A program made the position numbers and the translations under genes. A stretch of DNA of 64,000 bases from Macrolepiota albuminosa (Eukaryota > Basidiomycota > Agaricomycetes > Agaricales > Agaricaceae). The number at the start of each line of letters is the position of its first letter. Positions within the stretch are counted from its first letter, which is position 1. Under the pieces are notes generated by a model, which was not told where the DNA came from, did not search any database, and saw only the letters and a program-made list of their open reading frames with translations. Positions 35,001 to 46,363 of this stretch are shown one piece after another. The stretch lies in NCBI GenBank assembly GCA_027475525.1, contig JAMWFC010000117.1, positions 5,194,183 through 5,258,182 of the forward strand, given 5' to 3'.

Positions 35001-35735
35001 AGTCAGATGCAGCACCACTATCTACACCTATAGACCCTGGTACAAAGCTATGCCATGTTGACTTGTCTACCTTACCTCCCAAGGAACATGAGAAGATATC
35101 ACACATACCTTACCATTGCCTCATTGGAGGGCTATTGTGGCTCACCATATCCACATGCCCAGACATACAATATGCTGTACAGCAATTATCACAATACCTA
35201 GACTGTTACACCCAAACACATTGGAATGCCACTATTCAAACTCTCCGCTACCTGAAAGGTACACAAAAAATGAGTCTTTCTCTTGGAGATAAGCAACCTA
35301 TTGCTCTGCTAGGGTTCACAGACTTGGACTGGGCAAACTGGCTGGACTTGAGAAGGAGTGTGGGAGGGTACACTTGGACACTGGGCTCTGGTGTCATATC
35401 ATGGTCAACTCAAAAACAACAGATGGTCGCTGCTTCATCCTGCAAAGCAGAATACATGGCTGCTTTTGAAGCTACCCAAGAATGTATTTGGTTATGTGCA
35501 CTAATGTCTGCCATTGGGCACACATCACAGGGACCCACAACACTTCTATGCAATAACAACTTGGCCATTAATCTATCTGAAGACCCTATGCTACACCAAT
35601 GCATCAAACACATTGACATCAAATATCACTTCTTGCATGAACATGTCACATCAAAAGAAATCACTATTTACTAAATCAATACTAAAGACAATGTAGCCGA
35701 CATCTTCACCAAAGCACTGCATACCCCACAATTTT
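32033..35735 (+). pseudogene. Copia-2 pol remnant (integrase, RT, RNase H)
   Basis: GAG-pre-integrase WHLRLGHTNYQSIMQMA (about 32310), integrase core pieces (GNNYIMNIVDDYTNKPW at about 32565), RT from about 33890 with NGILPEEKTVYIEQ and KGLYGMKQAGRIWNK, GVHIDDFLSIASSK at the active-site box, then across the G2 LTR KAANEEFKQQ and RNase H GFTDLDWANWLDLRRSVGG with CKAEYMAAFEATQE, ending DNVADIFTKALHTP. Excising the G2 LTR with one AAAGG restores the codons of SSKAANEE, so RT was in frame there at insertion. Stops and frameshifts in the integrase and linker prevent function. It is of the same lineage as Copia-1. Confidence 0.85.
34332..34830 (+). mobile_element. Solo LTR, family G2, TSD AAAGG
   Basis: 499 bp from TGTCAGGGGACTCC to GGTTGCCCTTACA, flanked by AAAGG at 34327-34331 and 34831-34835. 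It splits the Copia-2 RT immediately after its active-site region. Confidence 0.95.
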
Positions 35736-35811
35736 TGAAGCTATGATCAATCCTTGAGATACAGGATTCTGCACAAGGAGGAGTGTAATCTATGCCCACG
35801 GTGAGGAGGAG

Positions 35812-36167
35812 TGTTGCAATCCAGCTCAAAGATCACACTATGAGCATGAGCCACAGAGCAGATAGACCAGCAACTACAAAGGAGTCAGGGCCACACTGGT
35901 TGGCCTCTTTGTCTCAGGACAATGGATGCAATGCATATATATTAACCACCCTATGATACCAGCACCCTCAGTCAGTTATGCAAAGACTGAGGGTGAATTT
36001 ACAATCATCTACTATACAGTTGGACAGATACTTACCATACAATACAAACTTACTAGACACTGTATTGTATAGGTATGATTAAACAATAGAGTCAGTTATG
36101 CAAAGACTGAGGACTTACTGGACACTGTGTCATATAGGATCTGATTTCTAACATCTGATTTCTAACA
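35812..36167 (+). repeat. 3' LTR of Copia-2
   Basis: 356 bp, TGTTGCAATCC to TTTCTAACA. Contains the CACCCTCAGT...ACTGAGGGTG hairpin (35963-35995) and a short tandem CTGATTTCTAACAT at the 3' end. Confidence 0.9.
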
Positions 36168-37086
36168 TGAAGGCCACCCTGCAGTCTCACTACCTCTGGC
36201 TCATTGTCACTAGTGACAAAAAGCAGTCCTCAAAACTGTCAAGCACAAAACCTGAGAGTCCAGATGAAGCTATCTGGAAGGTTGAAAAGAAAAAATACCT
36301 TGAGTGGACATTGTGGGATCAGGCAGCACAAGGTCTGATGAAATCTGCAGCTGAGACCTTTCAGTGGCCTCATGTTGCAGACAAAAAACAATGAAGGATA
36401 TGTGGGATGGTTGGAAATCATTGTACGTTACAAATCAGCAAAAAATCAATGTCCATTACTACTTTGAGGATCTTTACACTCAGAAGTACATGGCTGGAAC
36501 ACCAACCACATTGCTGCCATGCTTGACATCAAGAATACAATCATAGCAGCTGGTGAAGAACTCCCAAATATTCACATCATCCATGCACTTGTCCTTTTGT
36601 TACTGTGCACTTTGTCATGGGATCTCATCAGGATCCAGCTGTTTGAAATAGAACAACTTACTTCTGAAGATGTGTTAACCTGACTTCAGGCTGAATACAA
36701 CCACTAATTCCACAAGAAAAAGAGCAAAACAGCTCTGCTTGCCTCAAAAAAGTCCAAAGGCAAGAAAAAGGCCCAAAAGCCTGCAGCTGATAACAAATGT
36801 TGCTATTGCCAGGGACTTGGTCATTGGATCAATAAGTGCCCAAAGTGAATCAATGACAAAAAGAAAAAGAAGCCAGAAAAGGTTTGGAAGCTGCCAACTA
36901 TGCCATCACTAACCTCTGAGAGCTCTGTCATGTGCCTAGGCAAGTGTACATGGCTAGAAAACTTAATTGTAGTGGTGACATGCTCCTTGACTCAGATGCA
37001 ACATCACATATGTTCTTTGACCTGTCATTTTTTATTACCTACATGCTGGTCACTGCTATTTCAGACAACTATTGGATTTTAGTGGG
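36168..37086 (+). pseudogene. Outer Copia element, continuation of Gag and protease
   Basis: Continues the Gag begun at 31280: ATLQSHYLWLIVTSDKKQ, KKYLEWTLWDQAAQGLM, a degenerate zinc knuckle (CCYCQGLGHWINKCPK at about 36800) and a protease-like LLDSDATSHMFFDLSFF (about 36990). Frameshifts and stops interrupt it. At 37087 a G2-family LTR takes over and no integrase or RT of this outer element follows. Confidence 0.75.
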
Positions 37087-37533
37087 TGTCAGAGGACTCC
37101 TCACTTCTTCCTTCTTTCACCTCTGATCTCTTCACTCTCCTTTCATTCATTTTCTCATTTTACTGTTTCTATTTTTTTAACACTATCTGTTAGTACTATT
37201 CTCAGCCCTTGAGGTGCTCTTGTTCTTTAGCTATCATTCAGACAAGTGTGGGCCCTTCAGCACCACTTCCAGACCACTTACATAAGCTGGAGTTTGCCTT
37301 TATGACTTCCAAAGTCTGGAGTTTTCCTGCCTTGTTTGTACAGTTATTTGTGTTGTACTGTACAGTTGTTTCCCATGCTTCAGAGGCCCCAGAAGCAGCC
37401 ACCCTGGCATAGGGAATCTCTAGACTTGTTCTCTTTGGATTTTCCTCTGCCAGGTGAGTAGTTATTACAATATTGTTAGTATACTCTAATATACTTTGGA
37501 TCTCCCTCTGCCAGCTGTGTGACTGAACCAGAG
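37087..37533 (+). repeat. Truncated G2 LTR
   Basis: Starts TGTCAGAGGACTCC and stays collinear with other G2 copies, with two internal deletions, until CTGTGTGACTGAACCAGAG, where the final ~30 bp of the family are missing. No matching flank is found. Confidence 0.8.
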
Positions 37534-38224
37534 CAATGAACACCCACAAGCACTGAATGGGCTCAGGCTGCAAAAATGGCCTCCAAGCATCAATATCTAT
37601 GTGAGCTTGCTGTTGACAACAGCAACAGCAATGGTTGATTCAGTGCCATCAATGATGATGAATTACAGACAGCCACTTAGCAAACATCCAACCTTAGCTG
37701 ACTGCAAAAACAAAATTTATTCTGATTTTTCTGAGATTTTTATATACATTTTGAATGTATGGTTGAGCTTGCTATGATGAACAACAATGGGAGGGGTGTA
37801 ATAATGGGTGGGGCACCTGCCAATGTCAACTAAGCAATGTGCTGATGGGTATAGATGGCAATGTCCAGATGTGAGGAATGATGGGCTGTGTGATGGGCTG
37901 TGTAAAAATTAAAGTCAATGGCAATTAACATATATTTATTCATGGAAGTGGATAGACCTTAGAACAACCTTTAGTTAGAGGTGGAGATACCAAACTATAT
38001 CCACCTCTAATATGAGAGGATGAATGGATATCACAGATGAATAGTTTTAATGTGTTCCTCAATAGTATTTTAAAATAGAAGTATGTTGTCATTCTCTATC
38101 TCTAGTTATGCATCTATACTATTTTTCACAAATTCATCACCATTGCTATTAGAATCTCCATTATTATCATTATATTCCTCACTATTACTTTTACAAATAG
38201 AAGGATCCTCATATTTCTATAAAA
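37534..38224. other. No supported gene
   Basis: Low-GC sequence with short broken frames; possibly the remainder of the outer Copia element. No domain or repeat terminus recognised. Confidence 0.4.
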
Positions 38225-39096
38225 CTTCTGTGTATTACTATCTCACATTACAGAAAAAGATTGCAAAAGCTACAGGAGAGGTGGTAGCCATCCTAAAAGC
38301 AGCACAATTAGTGCCTAGTACACAGTCTGTCCTTATAAAGAGCGACTCACAACTGATCATTGATAACTTAACAACCCTCCTGGTGAAGCATGAGGATGAA
38401 GGATGGATCAGAGCAGCAAATAGCAATATAATGTGACCTCTAGTAGCCCTACTATGAGAAAAGAAAGGTCTAACAATCCTGGAAAAGGTCAAGGGACATG
38501 CAGGTGTGATGGAAAATGAAGAAGTGGACTGTCTTTGCAGGCCAAGGGGCAAAGAGAGATACTTCAGATAACATTGACCTCTAGATAAAAAGTGAGTACA
38601 ACCTGACAGGTGCAAAGTTGGCCAACATAACCCAGATGCTAGCCTATAAAGACATTTTAGAAGTCAAAGTAACTGCACAGAGAAGAGGGACAAGGGTAAA
38701 TCTAGACATGACTTGCTGGGCCATGAAGGAGACAACAGAGACCTTACCACTGGACAGAGTGATATAGAAGGCCTTGTGAAGTAAAACCCTGTCAAAAGAG
38801 ACAGGGAATTTCTTATGGAAAGCCATGCACAACATATACAAGGTTGGCAAATACTGGGATAATATACCAGGCTACAAGGAAAGGGCAACATGCCCAGGAT
38901 GTAGAGTAGAAGAATTGATGAACCACATACTTATGGAATGTGAAGTATTGAGACAGAACCATATTTGGTCTTTTGTAGAAGTGCTGCACATCAAAATGGA
39001 ACTACCAAAAGCTGATTAGATACCTTTTACAAGTTGTACATACAAGAAAGTAGCTGATAATAAAGAAAGAGAAACTGCATGATTACTCTTCAGCAT
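38225..39096 (+). pseudogene. LINE (non-LTR) RNase H and C-terminal zinc motif, decayed
   Basis: The forward strand gives GEVVAILKAAQLVP, LIKSDSQLIIDNLT and EDEGWIRAANS (38275-38430), then VKGHAGVMENEEVDCL (about 38487), the layout of an RNase H fold with SDSQ and HAG...NE..D motifs. Farther on come KAMHNIYKVGKYWDNIPGY, CPGCRVEELMNHILMECE (38820-38945), a CCHC-type C-terminal motif typical of basidiomycete LINE or RNase H genes. Stops at 38434 and several frame changes show decay. The tail TACAAGAAAG...GAGAAACTGCAT is shared with 15660-15727. The endonuclease and RT parts are absent, so it is a 5'-truncated insertion. Confidence 0.7.
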
Positions 39097-39506
39097 CAAG
39101 TTTGTATTCATCATTCATTCATTATTGATTTGTTATTGCCATGATAGAAGAAGGGCTAGTATTCGTCAGCAAATAGTCAGTAAGGTAATAGTGTAGATTT
39201 GGTAAAGAGGGTTTCATACTAAGAGACTGCATTGAGGCATATATGAAACTGTCACAGGAAGTTATGTTTTAATAAGTATTAATTTTTTCTAAGCTATAAT
39301 TCAGTACTTACTGGCTCTTTAATATCATTATTGTCTTCAAGGCATTCCACAAAGCCACGCGGCTTGGTGGAATGTCTCTCAACAGACAGCAGTTGACAAC
39401 CTGCCTGATTGGCCTCGGTACCACCGGTTGTAATTGCCGGTCAGCGTGCTCATCATAAGTTATACATTAGAGGTGACTAACAAGGCTACATGTGGTAACT
39501 ATAGGT
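39097..39506. other. No supported gene
   Basis: Mostly unremarkable sequence between the LINE tail and the start of the second segmental copy. No gene or repeat recognised. Confidence 0.4.
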
Positions 39507-39686
39507 AATAAACTGCCTTCTGAAAGTGTTTCTAGAGTCCGTACTTGTATTATATCATGCAATGTCCAGAGATTCTGTCAGCTAAAAATGCAAAGAGGCC
39601 TGGCGCCTATCTGTAGCTTAAGGTAAGTGCTTAATTGTGTAAAGATCATGACTCCCTGACCGTTCGGGGTGCTTAAGCTCCGTTCA

Positions 39687-40291
39687 TCAGACAGCCATGG
39701 ATAAAGAAGCCTTTAAGCCTGCAGCTTTGTAGATTCGTCTCTCTTCCTCAAGTATGTTGACTATCTAGAGATCGTTGAGTACCCGATAGATGCAAATTGG
39801 ATCCACTTCATACATACTTCAATCTTGTCTTGCAGTGCGTCTATATCTCTCAGGAATCTCATTACTGCAAAGCTATGGCCTGTAAAGAAAAGATGCAGTT
39901 CCTTCCACATGGATGATGCCAGGATCATCTCTTTTTTGAAGGTGAGAATGCGTAATTGCAGACTATTCGTGATCCGCAATACCCATCAAAATTGAATGAT
40001 AATTCATGGAGGATAGTTAACTCACTTGAAAAGCATTGTCCTTATTCGCTGTACTTCACATGCTTCGCAAGTGTATTCCATTTGATGAAAAATTTCTTCG
40101 ACGTTGGAAAAGGACTCGTCGACGCGTAGTATTGCCCTCTTGGGCTTTACAACGCTGATGACGTCACAGACAAGGTAGAAAAGAATCGCTAGGCAAATGA
40201 CCGGGCCTAGCCATCGAGCAGGTATGACCGACGTGACGGCGGGCCACAGTACTGGGGAGCTAATGAGTGCAAGAAAAAAAGACGGAGGCAT
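39687..40291 (-). CDS. Paralog B: small three-exon putative membrane protein, function unknown
   Basis: Exons 40291-40026 (266 bp), 39962-39818 (145 bp) and 39764-39687 (78 bp); 162 aa. Donors GTGAGT and GTATGT, acceptors ATAG and CTAG; introns 63 and 53 bp. It has the same start (MPPSFFLALIS), the same hydrophobic segment (WLGPVICLAILFYLVCDV) and the same KPKRAILRVDESF block as paralog A. Differences from A include K for A at the exon 1 junction (MLFN/MLFA after splicing) and scattered changes in exons 2 and 3, without any frame break. That suggests both are under constraint or the duplication is young. The C-terminal exon encodes a charged helix (IVNILEEERRIYKAAG). No named domain is recognised. 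Confidence 0.75.
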
Positions 40292-40454
40292 TTGGGTGCA
40301 GTGCTGTTTGGGTTGCCAGTCTTTATAAACATGGACAGAGTCCGGACTTATCACAGCAAGATAGTCATTGTTGTCCACTGTCCAAGAGAAAAGTATACCC
40401 ACATTTGGCTAAGCAATTCGTGGGAATTGATTGATGCCCCTAACCGCAGCGGGT

Positions 40455-40737
40455 TAAGGGGAAGCAGGAGAAAGCAACCATTTGATCTCCCTTGCATCAT
40501 TTGATCCCTAAGTTAGTCACGGGGAGGGAGGCAGGAGGTGGCAGACATCTAATCTCCCTTGATCTCCAAGTTAGTAAAGGGGAAGCAGGAGATAGCAACG
40601 ATTTGATCTCCCTTGCATCACTTCATCCGTAAATTAGTAAAGGGGTAGCAGGAGGTAGCAACCATTTAATCTCCCCTTGCATCACTTGATCCTTAAGTTA
40701 GTCAAGGGAAAGCAGGAGATAGCAGCGATTTAATCTC
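40455..40737. repeat. Minisatellite upstream of paralog B
   Basis: Orthologous to 22041-22318, with the same number of diverged ~62-bp units (AAGGGGAAGCAGGAG...ATTTGATCTCCC), so the array predates the segmental duplication. Confidence 0.8.
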
Positions 40738-41042
40738 CAGCGCTTTCTGGAGATGATCCATAACTGCGAAGCTATGTGAACAACCCTCGAGCGAGATGCT
40801 ACCGAAAAACTCCGGGATATTTGGAATTGATGATTTGCTAAGCATCCTTTAGAAATGGTACATCATTCATTCTGTGGAGTACTTCGACTAGAGTCGCACG
40901 CACTCGGCGGCATTCATCAATCCAAGCTGGCTATCGAAGTACAGAACCACATATAACATTGAACAGAATTTCTTTACATAAAGGAATGTAGATCTAATAA
41001 GTAATCCCAGAATATAAATGAAAGCAAGAAACAAGGGAAAAA

Positions 41043-42563
41043 CTACTGTTCGCTAACAAAGACGGCCGCCATACCCATCCCACTACCGATACACATTGAA
41101 GTAACAAACACCCGTGCGCCATACTGCTTCGCGATGTTGAGGCCTGTCGCAATTTGGCGTGCGCCGGCTGGGGACATGGTGGATCAGTCGATGTCGGAGG
41201 GAAATCGGATAAGCAAGAAGAGTAATTTTAGAAGTGCGACGTGTCAGGATCATTGATATAGATAAAGAAATTGACAGGGTGAAAAAAGTGGGAAGAGAGA
41301 GAAGCGTAAAGGACAATAAGTGAAGAAACTCACTGCAACCCAATGGATGTCCGATAGCAATTGCGCCACCGTGCACGTTGACCTTCTCAAAGGGGATACC
41401 GAGAGCTCGGATACTGTAAACAGCCTGGCTCGCGAAGGCCTCGTTAATTTCAAAGAAATCGACGTCATCTTTCGTAAGACCCGTCTTTTCAAGAACCTAT
41501 TGAAGAAAATTGCATGAGTGGCGCTAAGCAGAAGAATAAAGAAGTGATCGCGCGCCTTTGGAATAGCATATGCCGGACCAACACCCATAATTCTAGGCGG
41601 GACACCGACCGTCGCTGCAAATACAAACTTGCCCTTGATCGGCAATCCAAGTCTCTCGGCGACATCACGTCGTGCAAGCAACACCGCAGCGGCACCATCA
41701 CTAACTTGACTCGCATTGCCCGCATGTGTCGTGCCATCCTTCGCAAACGCCGGCTTCAACTTGGCCAAACTCTCCTTTGTCACGCCGTCCCTGATCCCAT
41801 CATCAGCATCCACAATCAACTCCTTCTCCTCCTCGTCGCCGTTCTTGTTCTTGACGAGTATCGTGGCTTTTACAGGAAGAATCTCGGATTTGAATTTACC
41901 GGCTTTTTGGGCAGCACTGGCTTTTTGGAAGGAAGCGGCTGCGAATGCGTCTTGGTCCGCACGGGAGACGGAGAAGTCGTTCGCAACGGCTTCGGAGGTG
42001 AGACCCATGGGGAGGAGACAGTCTTCGGCGAGTGAGTTGGTGAGGACTTCAGGAGAGAAGGAGGAGGGCATGCTTGAGGGTCCATATCCCATGGTCATGC
42101 TTTCGACGCCGGCGCCTAAATGGAGGAATCAACACGCGAATTCTGGAGGGAAAGAATAAAACGCACCAATTCCAATGTTGATCTCACCAGCCTTGATCTG
42201 ATTTGCAATCTGGTTGACACTTGTAAGCCCGCTCGAGCACTGGCGGTTGACCGTGTTCAAGCTGGTCGTCTCCGGAATACCTGCATGAAGCGCGGCCATG
42301 CGGGCGGCGTTGGCGCCTCCACCCGGCGGAAGGACGTTACCCACACTGATGTCATCAATGAGCTTAGGATCGAGGTTGACAGAGGCATATGCAGCACGGA
42401 GGACATGGGAGAGGAGATGCTCGGGGTAGGTGTCCTTGAAGCCGCCCTTTCGGGCTTTGGTGATGGCGGTGCGGACGGCGGAGACGATGACAACGTCGTC
42501 GGGACGTTTTGCAAGGACCTTGGCCTTTGCGGGGGAGACGGAGGTGGATAGGGAGAGAGACAT
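41043..42563 (-). CDS. 3-ketoacyl-CoA thiolase (acetyl-CoA acyltransferase)
   Basis: Four exons: 42563-42167, 42115-41556, 41496-41334 and 41167-41043; 414 aa, the usual thiolase length. Thiolases cleave 3-ketoacyl-CoA with CoA to release acetyl-CoA in beta-oxidation. Seen motifs: [20 protein letters not shown] near residue 24, the acyl-accepting cysteine in [31 protein letters not shown] spanning the last intron, and the C-terminal catalytic CIGSGMGMA. Similarity to the peroxisomal Pot1/Fox3 branch is judged from the [15 protein letters not shown] block. No clear PTS2 or C-terminal PTS1 is visible, so the compartment is uncertain. The exon 2 donor is GC (AAAG|GCGCGC), where the pseudogene twin keeps GT; this may lower splicing efficiency. 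Other introns are GT-AG. The exon 1 start has no competing upstream ATG in frame. Confidence 0.88.
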
Positions 42564-43037
42564 GGTGGGCAGGATGGAAGAGAAAGATTTGGAGACGAGG
42601 TTTATAAAGGATTTCGATACCTGGATCCGCGCGAAATCACATGCAAAATGGGAAGCCACTGCCAAACATGTGTAATCCCGGCCACTATCCGGTAATCACG
42701 GCGATTTACGGACTTAGTGGCTCACGCATGTAATTCGCAAACGCCGCGTTTGTTACCAGCCAATTCTTCAGGTTCATCACAAGTTCCAGCTTCCAGTTGA
42801 TCTTTGTGTCAATCAAAACCCTGAACACCACGATTCGATGTAGGTAAGACAGAGATCTCACACGGCAGAATACCTCTGCGGCTTTCACGCGGGCTTTGAA
42901 AGTCTGACAGAGAATCCCTTGGTTGCCTGTTCGAACCAGGATGCAAGGATATGCCCAGGAAAGTTATCTTCAATTTTTCAAGTCCACCGTTTGCATTTAC
43001 CCGAGTGTGAACAGGCTCAACTAGAGACGCCAACTCC

Positions 43038-43268
43038 ACCTAGTATGTAAACGACCTGATCCATACAACAATGTTTCCACTCGTTCGCCGGTTTAGTTTC
43101 TTTTGACTTTAACTAAAAATGGGGAGGGGACATAACGATATCTTTTTTACGAAACTCTGTACGCCGCTCTGTAAATTAGGACACATGTAGCGTAGATTAA
43201 ATTAAGGTCACAGAAAGCTATGCGGGCGGGAAAAAAATCTCCTTATGTACGGGATTAGGAACCTTGGA
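43038..43268. other. Intergenic, no gene
   Basis: Short spacer between the end of the duplicated block and paralog C. Nothing recognised. Confidence 0.4.
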
Positions 43269-43861
43269 CTATATCACATGTTCCGCGTTTCCTATTTGAC
43301 GTGATTCTTCGCGTATCCTTGCCATCTAATCAATTTCAGATATAGATTTAGGACGGAACGCGTGGAATTCAAGTCAACGACAGTACCTCTATTTGCATGT
43401 CTACAGCCTCAATTTCCTCCATCAATGCAGCGGCACGGAATAGATGCCCGGTCAGAAAAAGTCGAAGCTCTTTCGATGTAGCTGACGCTAGAAGAGTCTT
43501 TTGACGAAATTTGAGTACACGAGATCTCAAGCTTGACGCATAGGGCTCAGTAGTGAGTGATCTCTTCTGAGAAGAGGAATGCAACGGAGCATACTCACTT
43601 GTTAAGTGATCTTCTGATCTTGTGAACATCATTTGCATTGCACGCATGTTCTATCTCGTAGAATCTACCTGAAACTTCACCAAGAGAGTTTGTCACGCGT
43701 TGAACGACGGATTTTGGTCGAGTATAATCAAGAATGACCCCTAGAATATATCCCGCGATTGTTGCACCTACTATCGCGCTGGCTAGACGTGGAGGTACGA
43801 CTGCACTAAGCACTGGCAGGAGAGAAGGCGAAGATAAGAGACCGACGAACAAAGGAGACAT
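43269..43861 (-). CDS. Paralog C: small three-exon putative membrane protein, function unknown
   Basis: Exons 43861-43599 (263 bp), 43531-43387 (145 bp) and 43325-43269 (57 bp); 154 aa. Introns GTGAGT...CAAG (67 bp) and GTACTG...TTAG (61 bp) are in the same phases as in A, B and D. The start ATG at 43861 gives MSPLFVGLLSSPSLLPVLSA. A hydrophobic stretch (ASAIVGATIAGYILGVIL) precedes DYTRPKSVVQRV, equivalent to the KPKRAILRV block of A/B. FYEIEHACNANDVHKIRRSL and LKFRQKTLLAS follow. The C-terminus is MARIREESRQIG. It is clearly closer to D than to A/B. Function unknown; a membrane anchor with a helical cytosolic part is inferred from composition. Confidence 0.72.
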
Positions 43862-46363
43862 TGTGCTGGGTACTGCGGGGGCCAAGTCCTTTTATCTCAA
43901 TTCCTTTACTTGTTATTTTATGTTTCTGTACGTAGCTGAAGACTCGGAGGACAAAGTCCTCCTTTAGGTCTGATTGAGGTATGTGATAATGCGGCGTACC
44001 GGGCAGGACGTTCCGTGTAACAGGCCCTAAGAATTGGCGCTCAAGGCGCTTGTTACCATTATGCTTTTGGACGGATCGCGTGGCAATAGGGCATCAGTCA
44101 CCGCGACTCATTCCGCGTGGTAATGGTTACAAGTGGACCACTTGTTTCATTCCAACATTTCTTTCTGTAGATGCTCTCAGCGACAGAGTGTTCTTGTTCT
44201 GCGCAAGCTGGATGTCCTATTCATGCAACTCATTTGCTCAAGTATGTGAACTTTGTACAAGTGGACAACACGAGATTGCTTCCTCGTGCATCTCCATGGA
44301 GTGCGTTTAATAAATGACGTAAAACTCACCTTGATCCATGAAGGTGATACATCGAAATAATGTCATTGAGGTCCCTCGCCTGGTCAAATAAGGAATAGGA
44401 GGGAGGATGAGAGAAGCTTACCGGAAGAAGCGTCATACGATTTATTGAAACATCACTTCACAGCTCTAAAGCTCGCCTGTTGATTTCGACGTCGTCCCTG
44501 ACGATTGTTTCCAAGGTAGCTTGCCATTACACGTTCGAAACAAGATACATTGATTCCGGGATACGATACACCGGCGGAGAGATCCAGAACGTCAACCTAA
44601 CTCTTCTTACTTTGAGATAGTACCTTTCCCCAAAAGGCTCAGCCCGATTCTGAGGATTGGAGAGTTAGACTGGGAAATGGCAAGATGGCACCATGAGAAT
44701 CCTATTTTTGAGACCCCGAGGAGATAAAGAAGCAAACAAGAAGGAATGGCCAAGACAATCACCTCGTAACTTTCGATTGTCCGGTGTTTTCATCTGGTTG
44801 AGCGCCACTCCTGCGTCGTGTGCTTGCTCTGCGTCACCAAGATGACTGGAAAATCGTAAGTTCCCTACTAGATTCAATACACTTTCTTCTGTGGGACTCG
44901 TTATGGGCAGATGGGTACACACCCGCTCACGCATTTGCAGGGATAAAAATCTCCCTGGACAATCACCATATTCTGCTTGCCATGGGTTTTCAAGGAAACC
45001 GGCGCTTGCTCAACTAGACCTATGACCACGACTTCTTTCATATGCTTGGCCGTCTTAGGATCTACGTTCATCTAGGTTTTCCGAGGACTTCTGTACCCAG
45101 TAGGCTTCAGAACCATTTGCTTTTCGGACCGTAGCGTCGATGATTTCCCTGCTTCAAGGACGCTTCTGTCACGTGTCAGTAGTAGACTTGTCAAGATCAA
45201 TGGAACTTTCAGACCCTCTCCCTGTCTACAATAACGTGCAAGGCCTCATTTGCCTTTGTGTAGATCAATTTTACCTGATGGGTCGTCACATAGTCCTCGC
45301 TGGACCAACTACTGGTACATGTGATCGGATGAAGTGGCAAGTGCAAGATTTAACGGCATGGGATTCAAAAGGTGGGCGTAAAATAGCATGCAAACGAGTC
45401 AAGTTAGAGCTGGAAAAGTCAACATACACCACCAGAAGATTCAGAGGAAGAAACTCAAGCAGGAACGTGGTGACACGTCATCATCAAGGTAAACAACCAG
45501 CTTTCCTCGTTCCCAGATGTGATCAAGTGAACAATTCGGAGCTCGTTTCCGGACACGAGATGGAACATAATCAATGATACAGATATTCTTGGCCTGATCA
45601 TCGCTAAGACCACTTATCAAGTTTACACGAGAATAAGTCGTAGTCGGGTATGTGTTCGTTCAAAAAGGTTTGGACATAGATTAGCAAGACCCTAGAAGGC
45701 ACGAGCACTTGATAAAAGATAACCAAGCCACACGCGTGAGTGTGATCACACAAAGGACTCTTTACTAGTGGGATGCGAGACTTCCTGCCCTAGCGCAAGC
45801 ATTGTTTCCTATCAGCCACTGGAGAATTTGAGCTAGCGAAGCAGAAGCCAAGTTCAAGTGTGCAGGAATGGAAATTTTCTGGAACCTTCGACCTCGATGG
45901 CCTCGGGCTTAGCCGAAGAGCGGCATCCGTATTGACTTTATAATTGAATATTTGACAGGGTTATCCTACTGTCTCACGTCCATCATACAGAATTTCAAAC
46001 AATGCTCACTGGTATAGTCTAGGCCTAATGTCACGTCACAATTTTGCATGGACCACTAATTATGGTCTCTTACTGTTTTCAAAACAAACACAGTAGATAG
46101 ACAAAGGACAGTGCGAGTGCTCAAGGGTCGATAACAAGCTGCTTTAACAAAGCGATAAAGAACTTCCTCTCCATTGTCCATATTCAGGGCATGCAGGAGA
46201 CGTGAACGCTTAAAAGAAATTGTCTTCTCGCCGATATTCTCGATGAAAGCAATAACACCTTGCTTTGCGCCGACATCGTTTTCAATCCGATTTCAATTTG
46301 GGGTAAGAATCAAGGTCGATCCTCTTGTATCTTCAATGCTTACACTGTGTAACCTTGAACAAA
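43862..46363. other. Intergenic or unrecognised, 2.5 kb
   Basis: Contains several open frames (for example 44050-44310, 45140-45577) without recognisable motifs, codon bias or convincing exon structure. CpG content is normal here, unlike the TE blocks, so this is probably unique host DNA. A gene with small exons could be hidden. Confidence 0.35.

Larger units (their letters stand above)
31391..36167 (+). mobile_element. Copia-2: nested Ty1/Copia element, TSD TGAAG
   Basis: It is inserted in the gag of an older Copia element. The 5' LTR starts at 31391 (TGTTGCGATCTGG), the 3' LTR runs 35812-36167 and ends TTTCTAACA, and TGAAG flanks the whole at 31386-31390 and 36168-36172. The polypurine tract GGTGAGGAGGAG precedes the 3' LTR. 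Only the first ~121 bp of the 5' LTR remain. It is followed by a G2 LTR and then directly by pol sequence, so the rest of the LTR, the primer-binding site, gag and most of protease are lost. A second G2 solo LTR interrupts the RT. The element is dead. Confidence 0.9.
39507..43037. repeat. Compact copy of a segmental duplication (partner 21090-31123)
   Basis: Contains paralog B, the minisatellite and the intact thiolase, in the same order and orientation as 21090-25404 plus 26354-26396 plus 30912-31123. Starts near CTGAAAGTGTTTCTAGAGTC and ends near GAACAGGCTCAACTAGAG. Identity is high over genes A/B and the thiolase exons. The partner has been expanded to about 10 kb by a palindromic element, a Tc1-like element and a ~4.5-kb block. 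Confidence 0.9.

Noticed and set aside
42895..42935. CCTGTTCGAACCAGG resembling a tRNA T arm.
   Set aside because: The stem is short by one pair and no acceptor stem partner is found 60-70 bp away on either strand.
45140..45577. 145-codon forward reading.
   Set aside because: No motif, no family resemblance and no splice context. A frame of this length is expected by chance in this composition.
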